Positions 1-6,451 of a stretch of DNA of 7,430 nt are shown here, in pieces (the first letter of the stretch is position 1; every line of letters begins with the position of its first letter). The notes under the pieces were generated by a model that worked only from the letters and a program-made list of their open reading frames with translations, made no database searches and was not told where the DNA came from. The DNA is taken from positions 1 through 7,430 of the forward strand of contig NZ_LSKQ01000190.1 in assembly GCF_001557115.1 (NCBI RefSeq), in the 5' to 3' direction. The DNA is from Erythrobacter sp. CCH5-A1. Lineage in GTDB: Bacteria; Pseudomonadota; Alphaproteobacteria; Sphingomonadales; Sphingomonadaceae. The position numbers and the translations under genes were made by a program.

Positions 1-37
1 GGGTTGGGGATGGGGGTTCGACATCTCGCAGGGCAGA

Positions 38-71
38 GCCCCCACCCCCAGCCCCTTCCCAAGGGGAGGGG
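38..71. repeat. C-tract/G-tract palindromic repeat, REP-like, after the kinase gene
   Basis: Runs of C at 39-43, 45-49, 52-55 and 58-60 are followed by G runs at 63-66 and 68-71. Bases 52-60 and 63-71 form an almost perfect inverted repeat (one G-T pair) around a very short loop. It begins 11 bases beyond the kinase stop codon, so it could act as a transcript end or stabilising hairpin for that gene, although no T-run follows on the minus strand. Short GC-rich palindromes of this kind are dispersed in many alphaproteobacterial genomes. That this one is multi-copy is inferred, not seen. Confidence 0.5.
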
Positions 72-81
72 AGACAAAGCC

Positions 82-1812
82 TCAAGGCTTCCGCACCCGC
101 CGGTCCGCCTCGCGCTCGCGGATCCGGAAATCCGCCGGCCGGCGCACCGGCACCCGCAGCACGCAGCGCACGCCCGAAGGCGCGAAATCGAGCGTCACCG
201 GCTGGCGCAGCTCGTGGGCGACGACCTTCTCGATCAGTTCGGTGCCGAAGCCGCGGCGGCGTTCATGCGCCACGGGCGGCCCTCCGGTTTCCCGCCATTC
301 GACCTCGGCCCATTCGGTCTCGGCCGCCGGATCGTTTCCGCGGCACCAGCGGATCGTGACCTTGCCGCCGGGGACGCTCAGCGCACCATATTTGGCGGCA
401 TTGGTGGCCAGTTCGTGGACCGCAAGGCCAAAGGACAGCGCATCATTGGGCGCCAGTTCCAGCTCGGGCCCGTCGAGCAGGATCGCATCATCCAGCGCCT
501 CGCGGAAATGCTGGAGCTCGGCCTCGATCACTGCGCGAATCGGGGTGGTGCCCCAGTCGGTCACGGTCAGCAGGTCATGCGTCGCCGAGAGCGCGCGGAT
601 GCGGCCCTCGAGGCTGTCTGCGAAATCGTCGAGCCCGCTCGCGCGGCGGCGGGTGAGGGAGAGGATCGACAAGACGTTGGCGAGCGTGTTCTTGACCCGG
701 TGGTTGAGTTCGCGGGTCAGCGAGTTGCGGATCGAATGCTGTTCCTCGAAGAACGCCAGCCGTGCCTGATCCTCGAAAGCCTGCTGGGTCAGCAGCCGCG
801 CCAGCAGCATCAGCAGGCTGGCGAGCGCGAGGCCGAACACCAGCGTCACCATCGACAGCGGCGAAAGCACCCGGTGGTCGGCATGCTCGATCACCAGCTT
901 CAGCTTGCGGTCGGCGATGGTGACATCCTGGGTCACCGTGTCGCGGGCAGCATCGGCAATCGAATCCGCCACCAGCAGGTGCCCGGTGCCGATCTCGCCA
1001 TCATAGAGCCTGACGCCGAAGCGCATCGCGCCCTGCCGGTCCAGCGCCGAATCGAGAAACTCGCGCGCGCGGAACGGGGTGTAGACGAAGCCCGCCAGCC
1101 GCCGTCCGCCCGGTTCGGTCTCGCCCGCCGCGCCCTTGCTGTCCGCACCCATCCGGAACACCGGCATGTAGATCGCAAAGGCGCGCGCGGTGCCGCTGGT
1201 TTCCTGCACCAGCACGATCCGGCCCGAGGCGGCCGGGCGCAGTGTCAGCTCCGCCTCGGCCATGGCGGCGGCGCGGGCGGCATCGGAATACATGTCGTAG
1301 CCAAGCGCGCGGCGGTTCACCGCGGTCGCCGGCGCGAACATCGCCACGGGGGCGACCCGGCCGGTGGCGCTGGCGGGCGCGGGAAAGATATCGGGATAGG
1401 CCGGTTGGGTCTTGCGGGTGCGCTCAAGGAAAGCGGGTAGATCGCGCGCTTCGAGCACCGGGATCCAGCCGATCCCTTCCGCGCCCGAATATTCGGTGTT
1501 GAGCTTCAGCGCGCGCACGAAATTGTCGAAGGTGTCGGGGCTGACCTCGTCGACGCTCGCGAATAGCGCCGCGCCCGCGCGCAGATAGGAGGTGAAGCCG
1601 CTCCCGCTGCGGTCGAGCGCGGCAGCCAGGCTTTGCGCATATTCGCGCATCTGCGCGCGTTCGCGGGCGCGGGCGTTGCTCTCGATCGAAAAGACGCTGA
1701 GGGCCGTGATCGCAGCGAGCGCGAGGAAGATCAGCAGCGGGATCGCGCGCGGATAGAGCACCAGCCAGCGCCGCGCCCGCTCCGACGAATCCTGCCCGGC
1801 GGAACCCGGCAT
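82..1812 (-). CDS. CHASE-domain membrane histidine kinase, HWE family; probable general stress response sensor
   Basis: This is a sensor histidine kinase of 576 residues from the chosen ATG at 1812. A membrane helix (about 18-43) is followed by an extracytoplasmic CHASE-type region (about 44-315, with the typical LGYDMYSD stretch near 170-177), a second helix (318-341) and a cytoplasmic kinase core. The core has phosphoacceptor His371 in RELNHRVKNTLANV, an N-box HELATNAAKYGAL (466-478), the WRE signature of HWE kinases (506-508) and a GFG glycine box (521-523). HWE/HisKA_2 kinases commonly act on PhyR in the alphaproteobacterial general stress response, and the divergent nepR-ecfG pair supports that role here. 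The ligand is unknown. The frame is open to an ATG at 1977 (631 residues). The extra 55 codons have clearly lower GC at third positions than the rest, contain the nepR promoter, and precede the membrane helix without any recognisable motif, so I prefer 1812. That start has only a weak ribosome binding site. A PhyP-like net phosphatase role is also possible. Confidence 0.88.
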   Translation of the reverse strand: MPGSAGQDSSERARRWLVLYPRAIPLLIFLALAAITALSVFSIESNARARERAQMREYAQSLAAALDRSGSGFTSYLRAGAALFASVDEVSPDTFDNFVRALKLNTEYSGAEGIGWIPVLEARDLPAFLERTRKTQPAYPDIFPAPASATGRVAPVAMFAPATAVNRRALGYDMYSDAARAAAMAEAELTLRPAASGRIVLVQETSGTARAFAIYMPVFRMGADSKGAAGETEPGGRRLAGFVYTPFRAREFLDSALDRQGAMRFGVRLYDGEIGTGHLLVADSIADAARDTVTQDVTIADRKLKLVIEHADHRVLSPLSMVTLVFGLALASLLMLLARLLTQQAFEDQARLAFFEEQHSIRNSLTRELNHRVKNTLANVLSILSLTRRRASGLDDFADSLEGRIRALSATHDLLTVTDWGTTPIRAVIEAELQHFREALDDAILLDGPELELAPNDALSFGLAVHELATNAAKYGALSVPGGKVTIRWCRGNDPAAETEWAEVEWRETGGPPVAHERRRGFGTELIEKVVAHELRQPVTLDFAPSGVRCVLRVPVRRPADFRIREREADRRVRKP

Positions 1813-1910
1813 GGCCAGATCGGGCGCATCGGCATGAAGGGCAAGCGGTTCGATGTTGCGCGGTTCCTGTGGGGCGGCAGTGCCGGAACGGGACGGCACG
1901 GCCCGGTGGC

Positions 1911-1935
1911 GGAACCAAACAGGTAGCGCATCGTT
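1911..1935 (+). promoter_or_regulatory. EcfG-type promoter for nepR-ecfG
   Basis: GGAAC at 1911-1915 and CGTT at 1932-1935 are separated by exactly 16 bases. This matches the known EcfG/SigT consensus (GGAAC, 16-17 bases, cGTT). It points toward nepR-ecfG and would start transcription near 1942, about 120 bases before the nepR ATG. Autoregulation of the sigma operon from such a site is standard in this system. Identification is by motif and position only. Confidence 0.75.
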
Positions 1936-1937
1936 CC
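1913..1937 (-). promoter_or_regulatory. Possible opposing EcfG-type promoter for the CHASE-HWE kinase
   Basis: Read on the minus strand, the same bases give GGAAC (1937-1933) and GTT (1915-1913) separated by 17 bases. The base before GTT is G rather than the preferred C. Transcription would start near 1905 and read into the kinase, which fits the kinase start at 1812 but not the one at 1977. The two elements together form an inverted repeat with arms 1911-1915 and 1933-1937. Confidence 0.45.
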
Positions 1938-2010
1938 CGAATCGTCCAAACCCGGCATGCGGGATCGCCTCGTGCATGGTATCATGCCCCGCGCGAAGCT
2001 TTCGCCGCAG

Positions 2011-2035
2011 CCGGTTCGGCCTTAAGGCGGGCCGG
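2011..2035 (+). other. Imperfect hairpin in the nepR leader
   Basis: Bases 2011-2018 can pair with 2028-2035, including two G-T pairs, enclosing a short TTAA-containing loop. It lies in the inferred long leader of nepR, between the EcfG promoter and the ATG at 2064. It is not a terminator, as no T-run follows. In GC-rich DNA a hairpin of this size can occur by chance. Confidence 0.25.
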
Positions 2036-2063
2036 GATACGGGATCAGGGATTGACCGAGCAG

Positions 2064-2261
2064 ATGGCCTCGATGGACGGACAGGGCGGTAACACGGGCG
2101 GAGGCGACCAGAGCGCCCGGCGGCGCCCGCCCGAATGGGCCGACGGTTTGAAGCAGCTCTACGATTCGGTGGTCGAAGAGGCCCTGCCCGACAACTTCAA
2201 GGACCTGCTGGACCGGCTCGACGCGATACCCCCCGCCCGCGGCCGGGGCGACGGCAAGTGA
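2064..2261 (+). CDS. nepR: Anti-sigma factor NepR
   Basis: This 65-residue protein has the NepR core near residues 22-53, PPEWADGLKQLYDSVVEEA followed by LPDNFKDLLDRLD. The core matches the two-helix region by which NepR grips EcfG and, under stress, phosphorylated PhyR. NepR sequesters EcfG in unstressed cells; phospho-PhyR, through its sigma-like domain, takes NepR away and frees the sigma factor. Length and charged, flexible ends are typical of the family. The frame is open upstream to 1869, but the ATG at 2064 fits the family length; a second ATG at 2073 is an alternative. The ribosome binding site is weak for both. The stop codon overlaps the ecfG start, so the two genes form an operon, and an EcfG-type promoter lies upstream. 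Assignment rests on motif and synteny. Confidence 0.9.
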   Translation: MASMDGQGGNTGGGDQSARRRPPEWADGLKQLYDSVVEEALPDNFKDLLDRLDAIPPARGRGDGK

Positions 2262-2881
2262 ATGCGGAGCGCTCCCCGGGCGACAAGCGGACGGCTTCGG
2301 AGAAGTCGGATTTCAAGCGCGAACTGACCGAGGTTGTCCCGCACCTGCGTGCCTTCGCTCGCGGGCTGTGCGGGCGTCCGGACCTTGCCGACGATCTGGT
2401 GCAGGAGACGCTATTGAAGGCTTGGGCGGCGCAGGACCGGTTCGAACCGGGCACCTCGATGCGCGCCTGGACCTTCGTGATCCTGCGCAATGCCTACCTC
2501 ACCGACATGCGCAGGAACCGCTTTCGCGGCGAATATGACGAGGGCGTGGCCGAACGCATCCTCACCGCGCCTGCCGGGCAGGAGGAGCCGATCCACCTGT
2601 CCGACCTGCACCGCGCGCTGCTGACGCTGCCGGCCGAACGGCGCGAGGCGCTGCTGCTGGTGGGCGCGGGCGGCTTTTCCTACGAAGAAGCTGCGGCGAT
2701 CTGCGGCTGCGCGGTCGGGACGATCAAGAGCCGCGTCGGCCGCGCCCGCGCCGCGCTGTCCGAGATGTTGGCCAACGGCGCGATCCCCCGCCGTTCGACC
2801 GACGATGACGTTGCGCACAGCGCGATCCTCGAAGAACTGGATGAGGTTGCGGCCGGCAATGGAGTGAGTTCGCGGCCTTAG
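2258..2881 (+). CDS. ecfG: ECF sigma factor EcfG, general stress response
   Basis: This 207-residue sigma factor directs RNA polymerase to general stress response promoters (GGAAC / cGTT). Region 2 spans about residues 19-90, with DLADDLVQETLLKAW at 42-56 and the strand-opening and -10 contact segment near 68-90. Region 4 spans about 113-172, with the helix-turn-helix near 140-163 ending in VGTIKSRVGRARA. The start is GTG at 2258, whose last bases overlap the nepR TGA (GTGA, 2258-2261), a layout that favours coupled translation of anti-sigma and sigma. The nearby ATG at 2262 is in another frame. The spacing before the first helix fits other EcfG proteins. Release from NepR by PhyR is known family biology. 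The gene converges on sodB, with repeats between them. Confidence 0.93.
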   Translation: MNAERSPGDKRTASEKSDFKRELTEVVPHLRAFARGLCGRPDLADDLVQETLLKAWAAQDRFEPGTSMRAWTFVILRNAYLTDMRRNRFRGEYDEGVAERILTAPAGQEEPIHLSDLHRALLTLPAERREALLLVGAGGFSYEEAAAICGCAVGTIKSRVGRARAALSEMLANGAIPRRSTDDDVAHSAILEELDEVAAGNGVSSRP

Positions 2882-2890
2882 CATCCTGGT

Positions 2891-2972
2891 CGTCATCCCG
2901 GCGCAGGCCGGGACCCGGAGCGACAAGCGCAGCACGTTCCTTCACTGGGCCCCGGGCTGCGCCGGGGTGGCG
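2891..2972. repeat. REPIN-like pair of inverted palindromic repeats between ecfG and sodB
   Basis: Two 27-base arms, 2891-2917 and 2946-2972, are inverted copies of each other with only a few mismatches. Each arm also folds on itself: 2897-2902 pairs with 2907-2912, and 2950-2955 pairs with 2962-2967. The spacer of about 28 bases is unrelated. Doublets of inverted REP sequences between convergent genes are usual for REPINs, and the arm sequence resembles dispersed palindromes common in Sphingomonadales. It may also act as a transcript end for ecfG. Copy number in the genome cannot be seen here. Confidence 0.65.
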
Positions 2973-2980
2973 AAAAGTGA

Positions 2981-3011
2981 AAGGCCCGGAAGCGTTTCCG
3001 CCCCGGGCCTT
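2981..3011 (-). terminator. Rho-independent terminator of sodB
   Basis: AAGGCCCGG (2981-2989) and CCGGGCCTT (3003-3011) form a perfect 9-bp stem around a 13-base loop. Read on the minus strand, the stem begins 25 bases after the sodB stop codon and is followed by TCACTTTTC. The T-rich tail is short but suitable. On the plus strand the following bases are CTTCC, so it may also end ecfG transcription weakly. Confidence 0.7.
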
Positions 3012-3036
3012 CTTCCATACCGAAACCGTCAGCGGT

Positions 3037-3645
3037 TTACGCGTAAGTCCACACCGTGCCGCGCGCGAGGTTCTCGCTGGCGAAGGCCCAGTTGAGCTTG
3101 TTCTCGACCACCGCATCCAGATAGGCTGGGCGCTTGTTCTGGTGATCGAGGTAGTAGGCGTGCTCCCACACGTCGAGCACCAGCAGCGGATTGAAGCCGC
3201 TGTCGGCGAGCGTGTCGGCATCGTGGGTTTCTTCGATCGAGAGCTTGCCGTCCTTCTCGGCGAGCCACACCCAGCCCGACGCGAAGTGGCCGGTGCCGCG
3301 GTCCTTCAATTGCTGCTTCAGCGCATCGACCGAGCCGAAAGCCTCGTCGATCTTGGCGGCGAGTTCGGGCGAGGCGGCGGTCGTCTCGGCGGCCATCGAG
3401 TGCCAGTAGAAGGCGTGGTTCCAGGTCTGGGCGGAGTTGTTGAACAGGCCCTGGTTGGTCCCGCGCGAGGCAGCGACGATTTCCTCGAGCGACTTCGATT
3501 CATGCTCGGTGCCCGCGATCGCGGCATTCATCTTGTCGACATAGGTCTGGTGGTGCTTGCCGTGGTGGAACGACAGCGTCTCGGCCGAGATCGCGGGCTC
3601 GAGCGCGGTGTCGGCATAGGGCAGCGGGGAAAGTGCGAAAGCCAT
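3037..3645 (-). CDS. sodB: Superoxide dismutase, iron type
   Basis: This cytoplasmic enzyme of 202 residues converts superoxide to oxygen and hydrogen peroxide. The metal ligands of the Fe/Mn family are present: His27 (FHHGKHHQTY), His77 (WNHAFYWHS), Asp158 and His162 (LDVWEHAYYLDHQNKRP). Tyr35, and Gln73 in the SAQTWNH motif, match the second-sphere residues of iron enzymes; manganese enzymes carry the glutamine elsewhere. No signal peptide is visible. The ATG at 3645 is preceded by a clear GGAGG at the right distance. Open frame continues upstream to 3720 without start support. The transporter gene upstream on the same strand ends 71 bases away, so co-transcription is possible. I see no EcfG motif directly upstream. 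A terminator follows the stop codon. Confidence 0.95.
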   Translation of the reverse strand: MAFALSPLPYADTALEPAISAETLSFHHGKHHQTYVDKMNAAIAGTEHESKSLEEIVAASRGTNQGLFNNSAQTWNHAFYWHSMAAETTAASPELAAKIDEAFGSVDALKQQLKDRGTGHFASGWVWLAEKDGKLSIEETHDADTLADSGFNPLLVLDVWEHAYYLDHQNKRPAYLDAVVENKLNWAFASENLARGTVWTYA

Positions 3646-3716
3646 GGGTATCCTCCGGTTTGATGATCTGGCGGGGTTCGTAGCAGCAACGCAGATGTGG
3701 GCGAAGGGTTGCAGCT

Positions 3717-5006
3717 TCAAGTCGGTGTGGTCTTGTCGGTTTGTGCGCTGCGGTCAACCGCGCAGGTCACCGCGACGTTCATGGTGACGTTGCCCAATGT
3801 GCGCATCAGGTCGGGCAGCATCTCGACCGCCACCAGCAGCGCGAGCGGCTCCACGGGAACGCCCATGGCAAGCGCGATCGGGCCGATCGACACGACGAAG
3901 CTGATCGATCCGGGCAGGCTCACCGCGCTGAGGCTGATGACGCTCGCGATCATGATCCCGGCGATGGCGACGCTCGGCGACACCTCCACCCCGGCGAGCG
4001 CGGCGATGTAATAGACCACCGCGAGGTTCATCGATGCGCTGGTCGCGCGGAAGATCACCACCGCGAGCGGGAGGACGAACTCGGCCGTGGCGGGGCGCAG
4101 GCCCAGCCGGCCGGCAGAGTCGAGCATCGCGGGCAGGCTCGCGAGCGAGGACTGGGTCGACAGCGCCACCGCCTGCGCGGGCAGCAGCGCCTTGGCGAAG
4201 TTGCCCGGCCCCCTGCCGCCGAGGATCGCGGCAAGCGGATAGGCGAGGAGGAAAATGAAGGTGCCCATCAGCGTCACCGTCACCACATAATGCCCCAGCG
4301 CAGCGAAGGCCCCGCCCCCGCTCTGCACGCCGACACCGTAAGCCAGCGCGAAGACGCCGACGGGCGCGGCGGCGAGCACCCACCCGATGATCAGCAGCAT
4401 CGCATTGCCGAGCGCGTGGAAGAAGCCGAGCAGCCGCTCGCTCTGGTCTTCGGGCAGGCGGGTGATCGCCACCGCGAACATCACGAAGAACAGCGTCAGC
4501 GGCAGCATCGCGGTCTCGGCCGCGGCGGCGACCACGTTGGGCGACACCAGCGAAGCGAGGAAATCGAGCACCTTGGGCACCTCGCCCACATCCGCCGGGG
4601 TCTGCGCGAGGAAGGCGCCCGCCCCCTGCGGCACCGGAAAGGCGCGCAGCAGCATCGGCATGAACACCGCGGTGAAGGCTCCGCCGGCCAGTTGCACCGC
4701 GACCATGATCGCGATCATCCGCCGCGCCGCGGTGCCGACCCGCGCGGCAAGGATCATCTGGACGAGGCCGAGCACCAGCAGCGCGGCGACCAGCGGGATG
4801 ATCGTCATCTGCAGCGCCCGCAGCCACAGCCCGCCGATCAGCCCGGCGATGTCCGACACCCCCTGCGGCGCGCCGGCCATCCCGCCCACGATCCCTGCGC
4901 CCAGCCCGCCGACCAGCGCGGCAAAGGTCAGCGCCACCGGCAGGCGGATCGAAACCAGCGCGAATTTCCCCTGCCCGGCCGCGCCGGTATTTTCGCTATC
5001 GTGCAA
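3717..5006 (-). CDS. Dicarboxylate/amino acid:cation symporter family transporter, divergent
   Basis: This inner-membrane protein of 429 residues belongs to the DAACS (SDF, GltP/DctA) family. It is hydrophobic throughout, with helices near 17-42, 55-85, 98-120, 165-183, 200-225 and 238-263 and a re-entrant core. The serine-rich first hairpin, ALSTQSSLASLP (281-292), is clear, as are the SLPGS second hairpin (363-367) and the last helix motif DLMRTLGNVTMN (399-410). The NMDGT sodium-site motif expected near 324-328 reads ASMNL, and the aspartate that normally ends the last motif is Asn410. Substrate and coupling ion are therefore uncertain. The start is taken as TTG at 5006, which has AAGGA seven bases upstream. 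The ATG at 5084 has no ribosome site, adds 26 arginine-rich codons with poor third-position GC, and would leave only 23 bases to divergent glmM. Confidence 0.85.
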   Translation of the reverse strand: MHDSENTGAAGQGKFALVSIRLPVALTFAALVGGLGAGIVGGMAGAPQGVSDIAGLIGGLWLRALQMTIIPLVAALLVLGLVQMILAARVGTAARRMIAIMVAVQLAGGAFTAVFMPMLLRAFPVPQGAGAFLAQTPADVGEVPKVLDFLASLVSPNVVAAAAETAMLPLTLFFVMFAVAITRLPEDQSERLLGFFHALGNAMLLIIGWVLAAAPVGVFALAYGVGVQSGGGAFAALGHYVVTVTLMGTFIFLLAYPLAAILGGRGPGNFAKALLPAQAVALSTQSSLASLPAMLDSAGRLGLRPATAEFVLPLAVVIFRATSASMNLAVVYYIAALAGVEVSPSVAIAGIMIASVISLSAVSLPGSISFVVSIGPIALAMGVPVEPLALLVAVEMLPDLMRTLGNVTMNVAVTCAVDRSAQTDKTTPT

Positions 5007-5107
5007 TGGCGTGTCCTTGTTCGGGCGGCTTCGCCCTTCCCTTTGCGCCCTAACCGCGCCAGAAGCGCGAGACAATATCGGCAAGGCCGGCGAAAGCAGG
5101 GGAATTC

Positions 5108-6448
5108 ATGGCACGCAAGCTGTTCGGAACCGACGGGATCAGGGGCCGCACCAATGCCGGGGTGATGACCGCCGCGACGGCGATGAAGGTCGGGCAGGCG
5201 GCGGGGCGCCATTTCGTGCGCGGGGCACACCTGCACCGCGTGGTGATCGGCAAGGATACCCGCCTGTCGGGTTACATGGTGGAAAGCGCGCTGGTGGCGG
5301 GCTTCACCTCGGTCGGGATCGACGTGATTATGACCGGGCCGCTCCCCACCCCCGCGATCGCGCTCCTGACGCGCGAGATGCGCGCCGATCTCGGCGTGAT
5401 GATCTCGGCGAGCCACAACCCCTTCGCCGACAACGGGATCAAGCTGTTCGGCCCCGACGGCTTCAAGCTCTCCGACGAGGCCGAAGCCGAGATCGAGCGG
5501 CTGATGGAGACCGACATCCCGCTCGCCCCCGCCGAAAGGATCGGCCGCGCGCGGCGGATCGAGGATGCGCGCGGGCGCTATATCCACGCGGTCAAGCAGT
5601 CGGTCGCTTCGGATGTCCGCTTCGATGGCCTCAAGGTCGTGGTCGATTGCGCGCATGGCGCCGCCTATCAGGTCGCCCCCTCGGCGATCTGGGAGCTGGG
5701 GGCGGATGTCGTGGCCTTGGGCGTCACCCCCAACGGCACCAACATCAACGACGGCGTGGGCTCGACCGCGATCGCCGCGCTGCAGGCCAAGGTGGTCGAG
5801 GAAGGCGCGGATATCGGCATTGCGCTCGATGGCGATGCCGACCGGCTGATCGTGGTCGACGAGAAGGGCCGCGCGGTCGATGGCGACCAGATCATGGCGC
5901 TGATCGCGGGCCGGATGCAGGATCGGGGCTCGCTGAGGGGTGGCGGGATCGTCGCGACGGTGATGAGCAACCTCGGCCTCGAACGCTATCTCAATGGCCG
6001 GGGCCTTGACTTGGTGCGCGCCAAGGTCGGCGACCGCTACGTGCTCGAGGCGATGAAGGCGGGCGGCTACAATGTCGGCGGCGAGCAGTCGGGGCACATG
6101 ATCCTCTTGGACTACGCCACCACCGGCGACGGCACGGTCGCGGCCTTGCGCGTACTCGCCAGCCTCGTGCGCAGCGGCAAGCCCGCGAGCGAGCTGCTGC
6201 ATGTGTTCGACCCCGTGCCCCAGCTGCTCAAGAACGTGCGCTACGAGGGCGGCAAGCCGCTCGAGAACGATGCGGTGAAGGCAATGATCGCCGAGGCCGA
6301 GGCCGCGCTGGCGGGCAAGGGCCGGCTCGTGATCCGCCCCTCGGGCACCGAACCGGTGATCCGCGTGATGGCCGAGGGCGACGACCAGCGCCAGGTCGAA
6401 GAAGTGGTGGACGCGATCTGCGAAGCGGTGCGCGTCGCTGCCGCCTGA
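5108..6448 (+). CDS. glmM: Phosphoglucosamine mutase
   Basis: This cytoplasmic enzyme converts glucosamine-6-phosphate to glucosamine-1-phosphate on the route to UDP-N-acetylglucosamine, needed for peptidoglycan and lipopolysaccharide. The full length of 446 residues is typical. The N-terminus [12 protein letters not shown] is characteristic of GlmM. The catalytic loop [14 protein letters not shown] places the phosphoserine at Ser102. The magnesium loop is DGDADR (241-246), the sugar-binding loop GEQSGH (325-330) and the phosphate-binding loop RPSGTEP (410-416). All key residues are intact. The ATG at 5108 follows AGGGGA at a good distance. The gene diverges from the transporter; the interval of about 100 bases should hold its promoter, although I see no convincing -35/-10 pair. 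It converges on a small membrane protein gene with 3 bases between stop codons. Confidence 0.97.
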   Translation: MARKLFGTDGIRGRTNAGVMTAATAMKVGQAAGRHFVRGAHLHRVVIGKDTRLSGYMVESALVAGFTSVGIDVIMTGPLPTPAIALLTREMRADLGVMISASHNPFADNGIKLFGPDGFKLSDEAEAEIERLMETDIPLAPAERIGRARRIEDARGRYIHAVKQSVASDVRFDGLKVVVDCAHGAAYQVAPSAIWELGADVVALGVTPNGTNINDGVGSTAIAALQAKVVEEGADIGIALDGDADRLIVVDEKGRAVDGDQIMALIAGRMQDRGSLRGGGIVATVMSNLGLERYLNGRGLDLVRAKVGDRYVLEAMKAGGYNVGGEQSGHMILLDYATTGDGTVAALRVLASLVRSGKPASELLHVFDPVPQLLKNVRYEGGKPLENDAVKAMIAEAEAALAGKGRLVIRPSGTEPVIRVMAEGDDQRQVEEVVDAICEAVRVAAA

Positions 6449-6451
6449 GGC

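Noticed and set aside
4..1440. Long plus-strand open frame (478 codons) opposite the kinase
   Set aside because: It is arginine-, histidine- and glycine-rich with no recognisable domain, and lies wholly antisense to a well-supported kinase. It is a GC-rich shadow frame.
1869..2063. Upstream in-frame extension of nepR
   Set aside because: It would add 65 residues without family similarity and would include the EcfG promoter and its start site.
5042..5075. Sigma-70-type promoters between the transporter and glmM (for example TTGTCT/TAGGGC on minus)
   Set aside because: The -10 matches are too poor to support a call by eye.
3741..5165. Plus-strand open frame (474 codons) opposite the transporter
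   Set aside because: Very rich in His, Arg and Asp, typical of an antisense frame of a membrane protein gene. No domain or ribosome site.
4387..6009. Plus-strand open frame of 540 codons crossing from antisense of the transporter into another frame of glmM
   Set aside because: It spans two real genes in wrong frames, and its composition changes abruptly at the glmM boundary.
4928..6202. Minus-strand open frame of 424 codons opposite glmM
   Set aside because: Antisense to an intact glmM with all catalytic motifs; no motif of its own.
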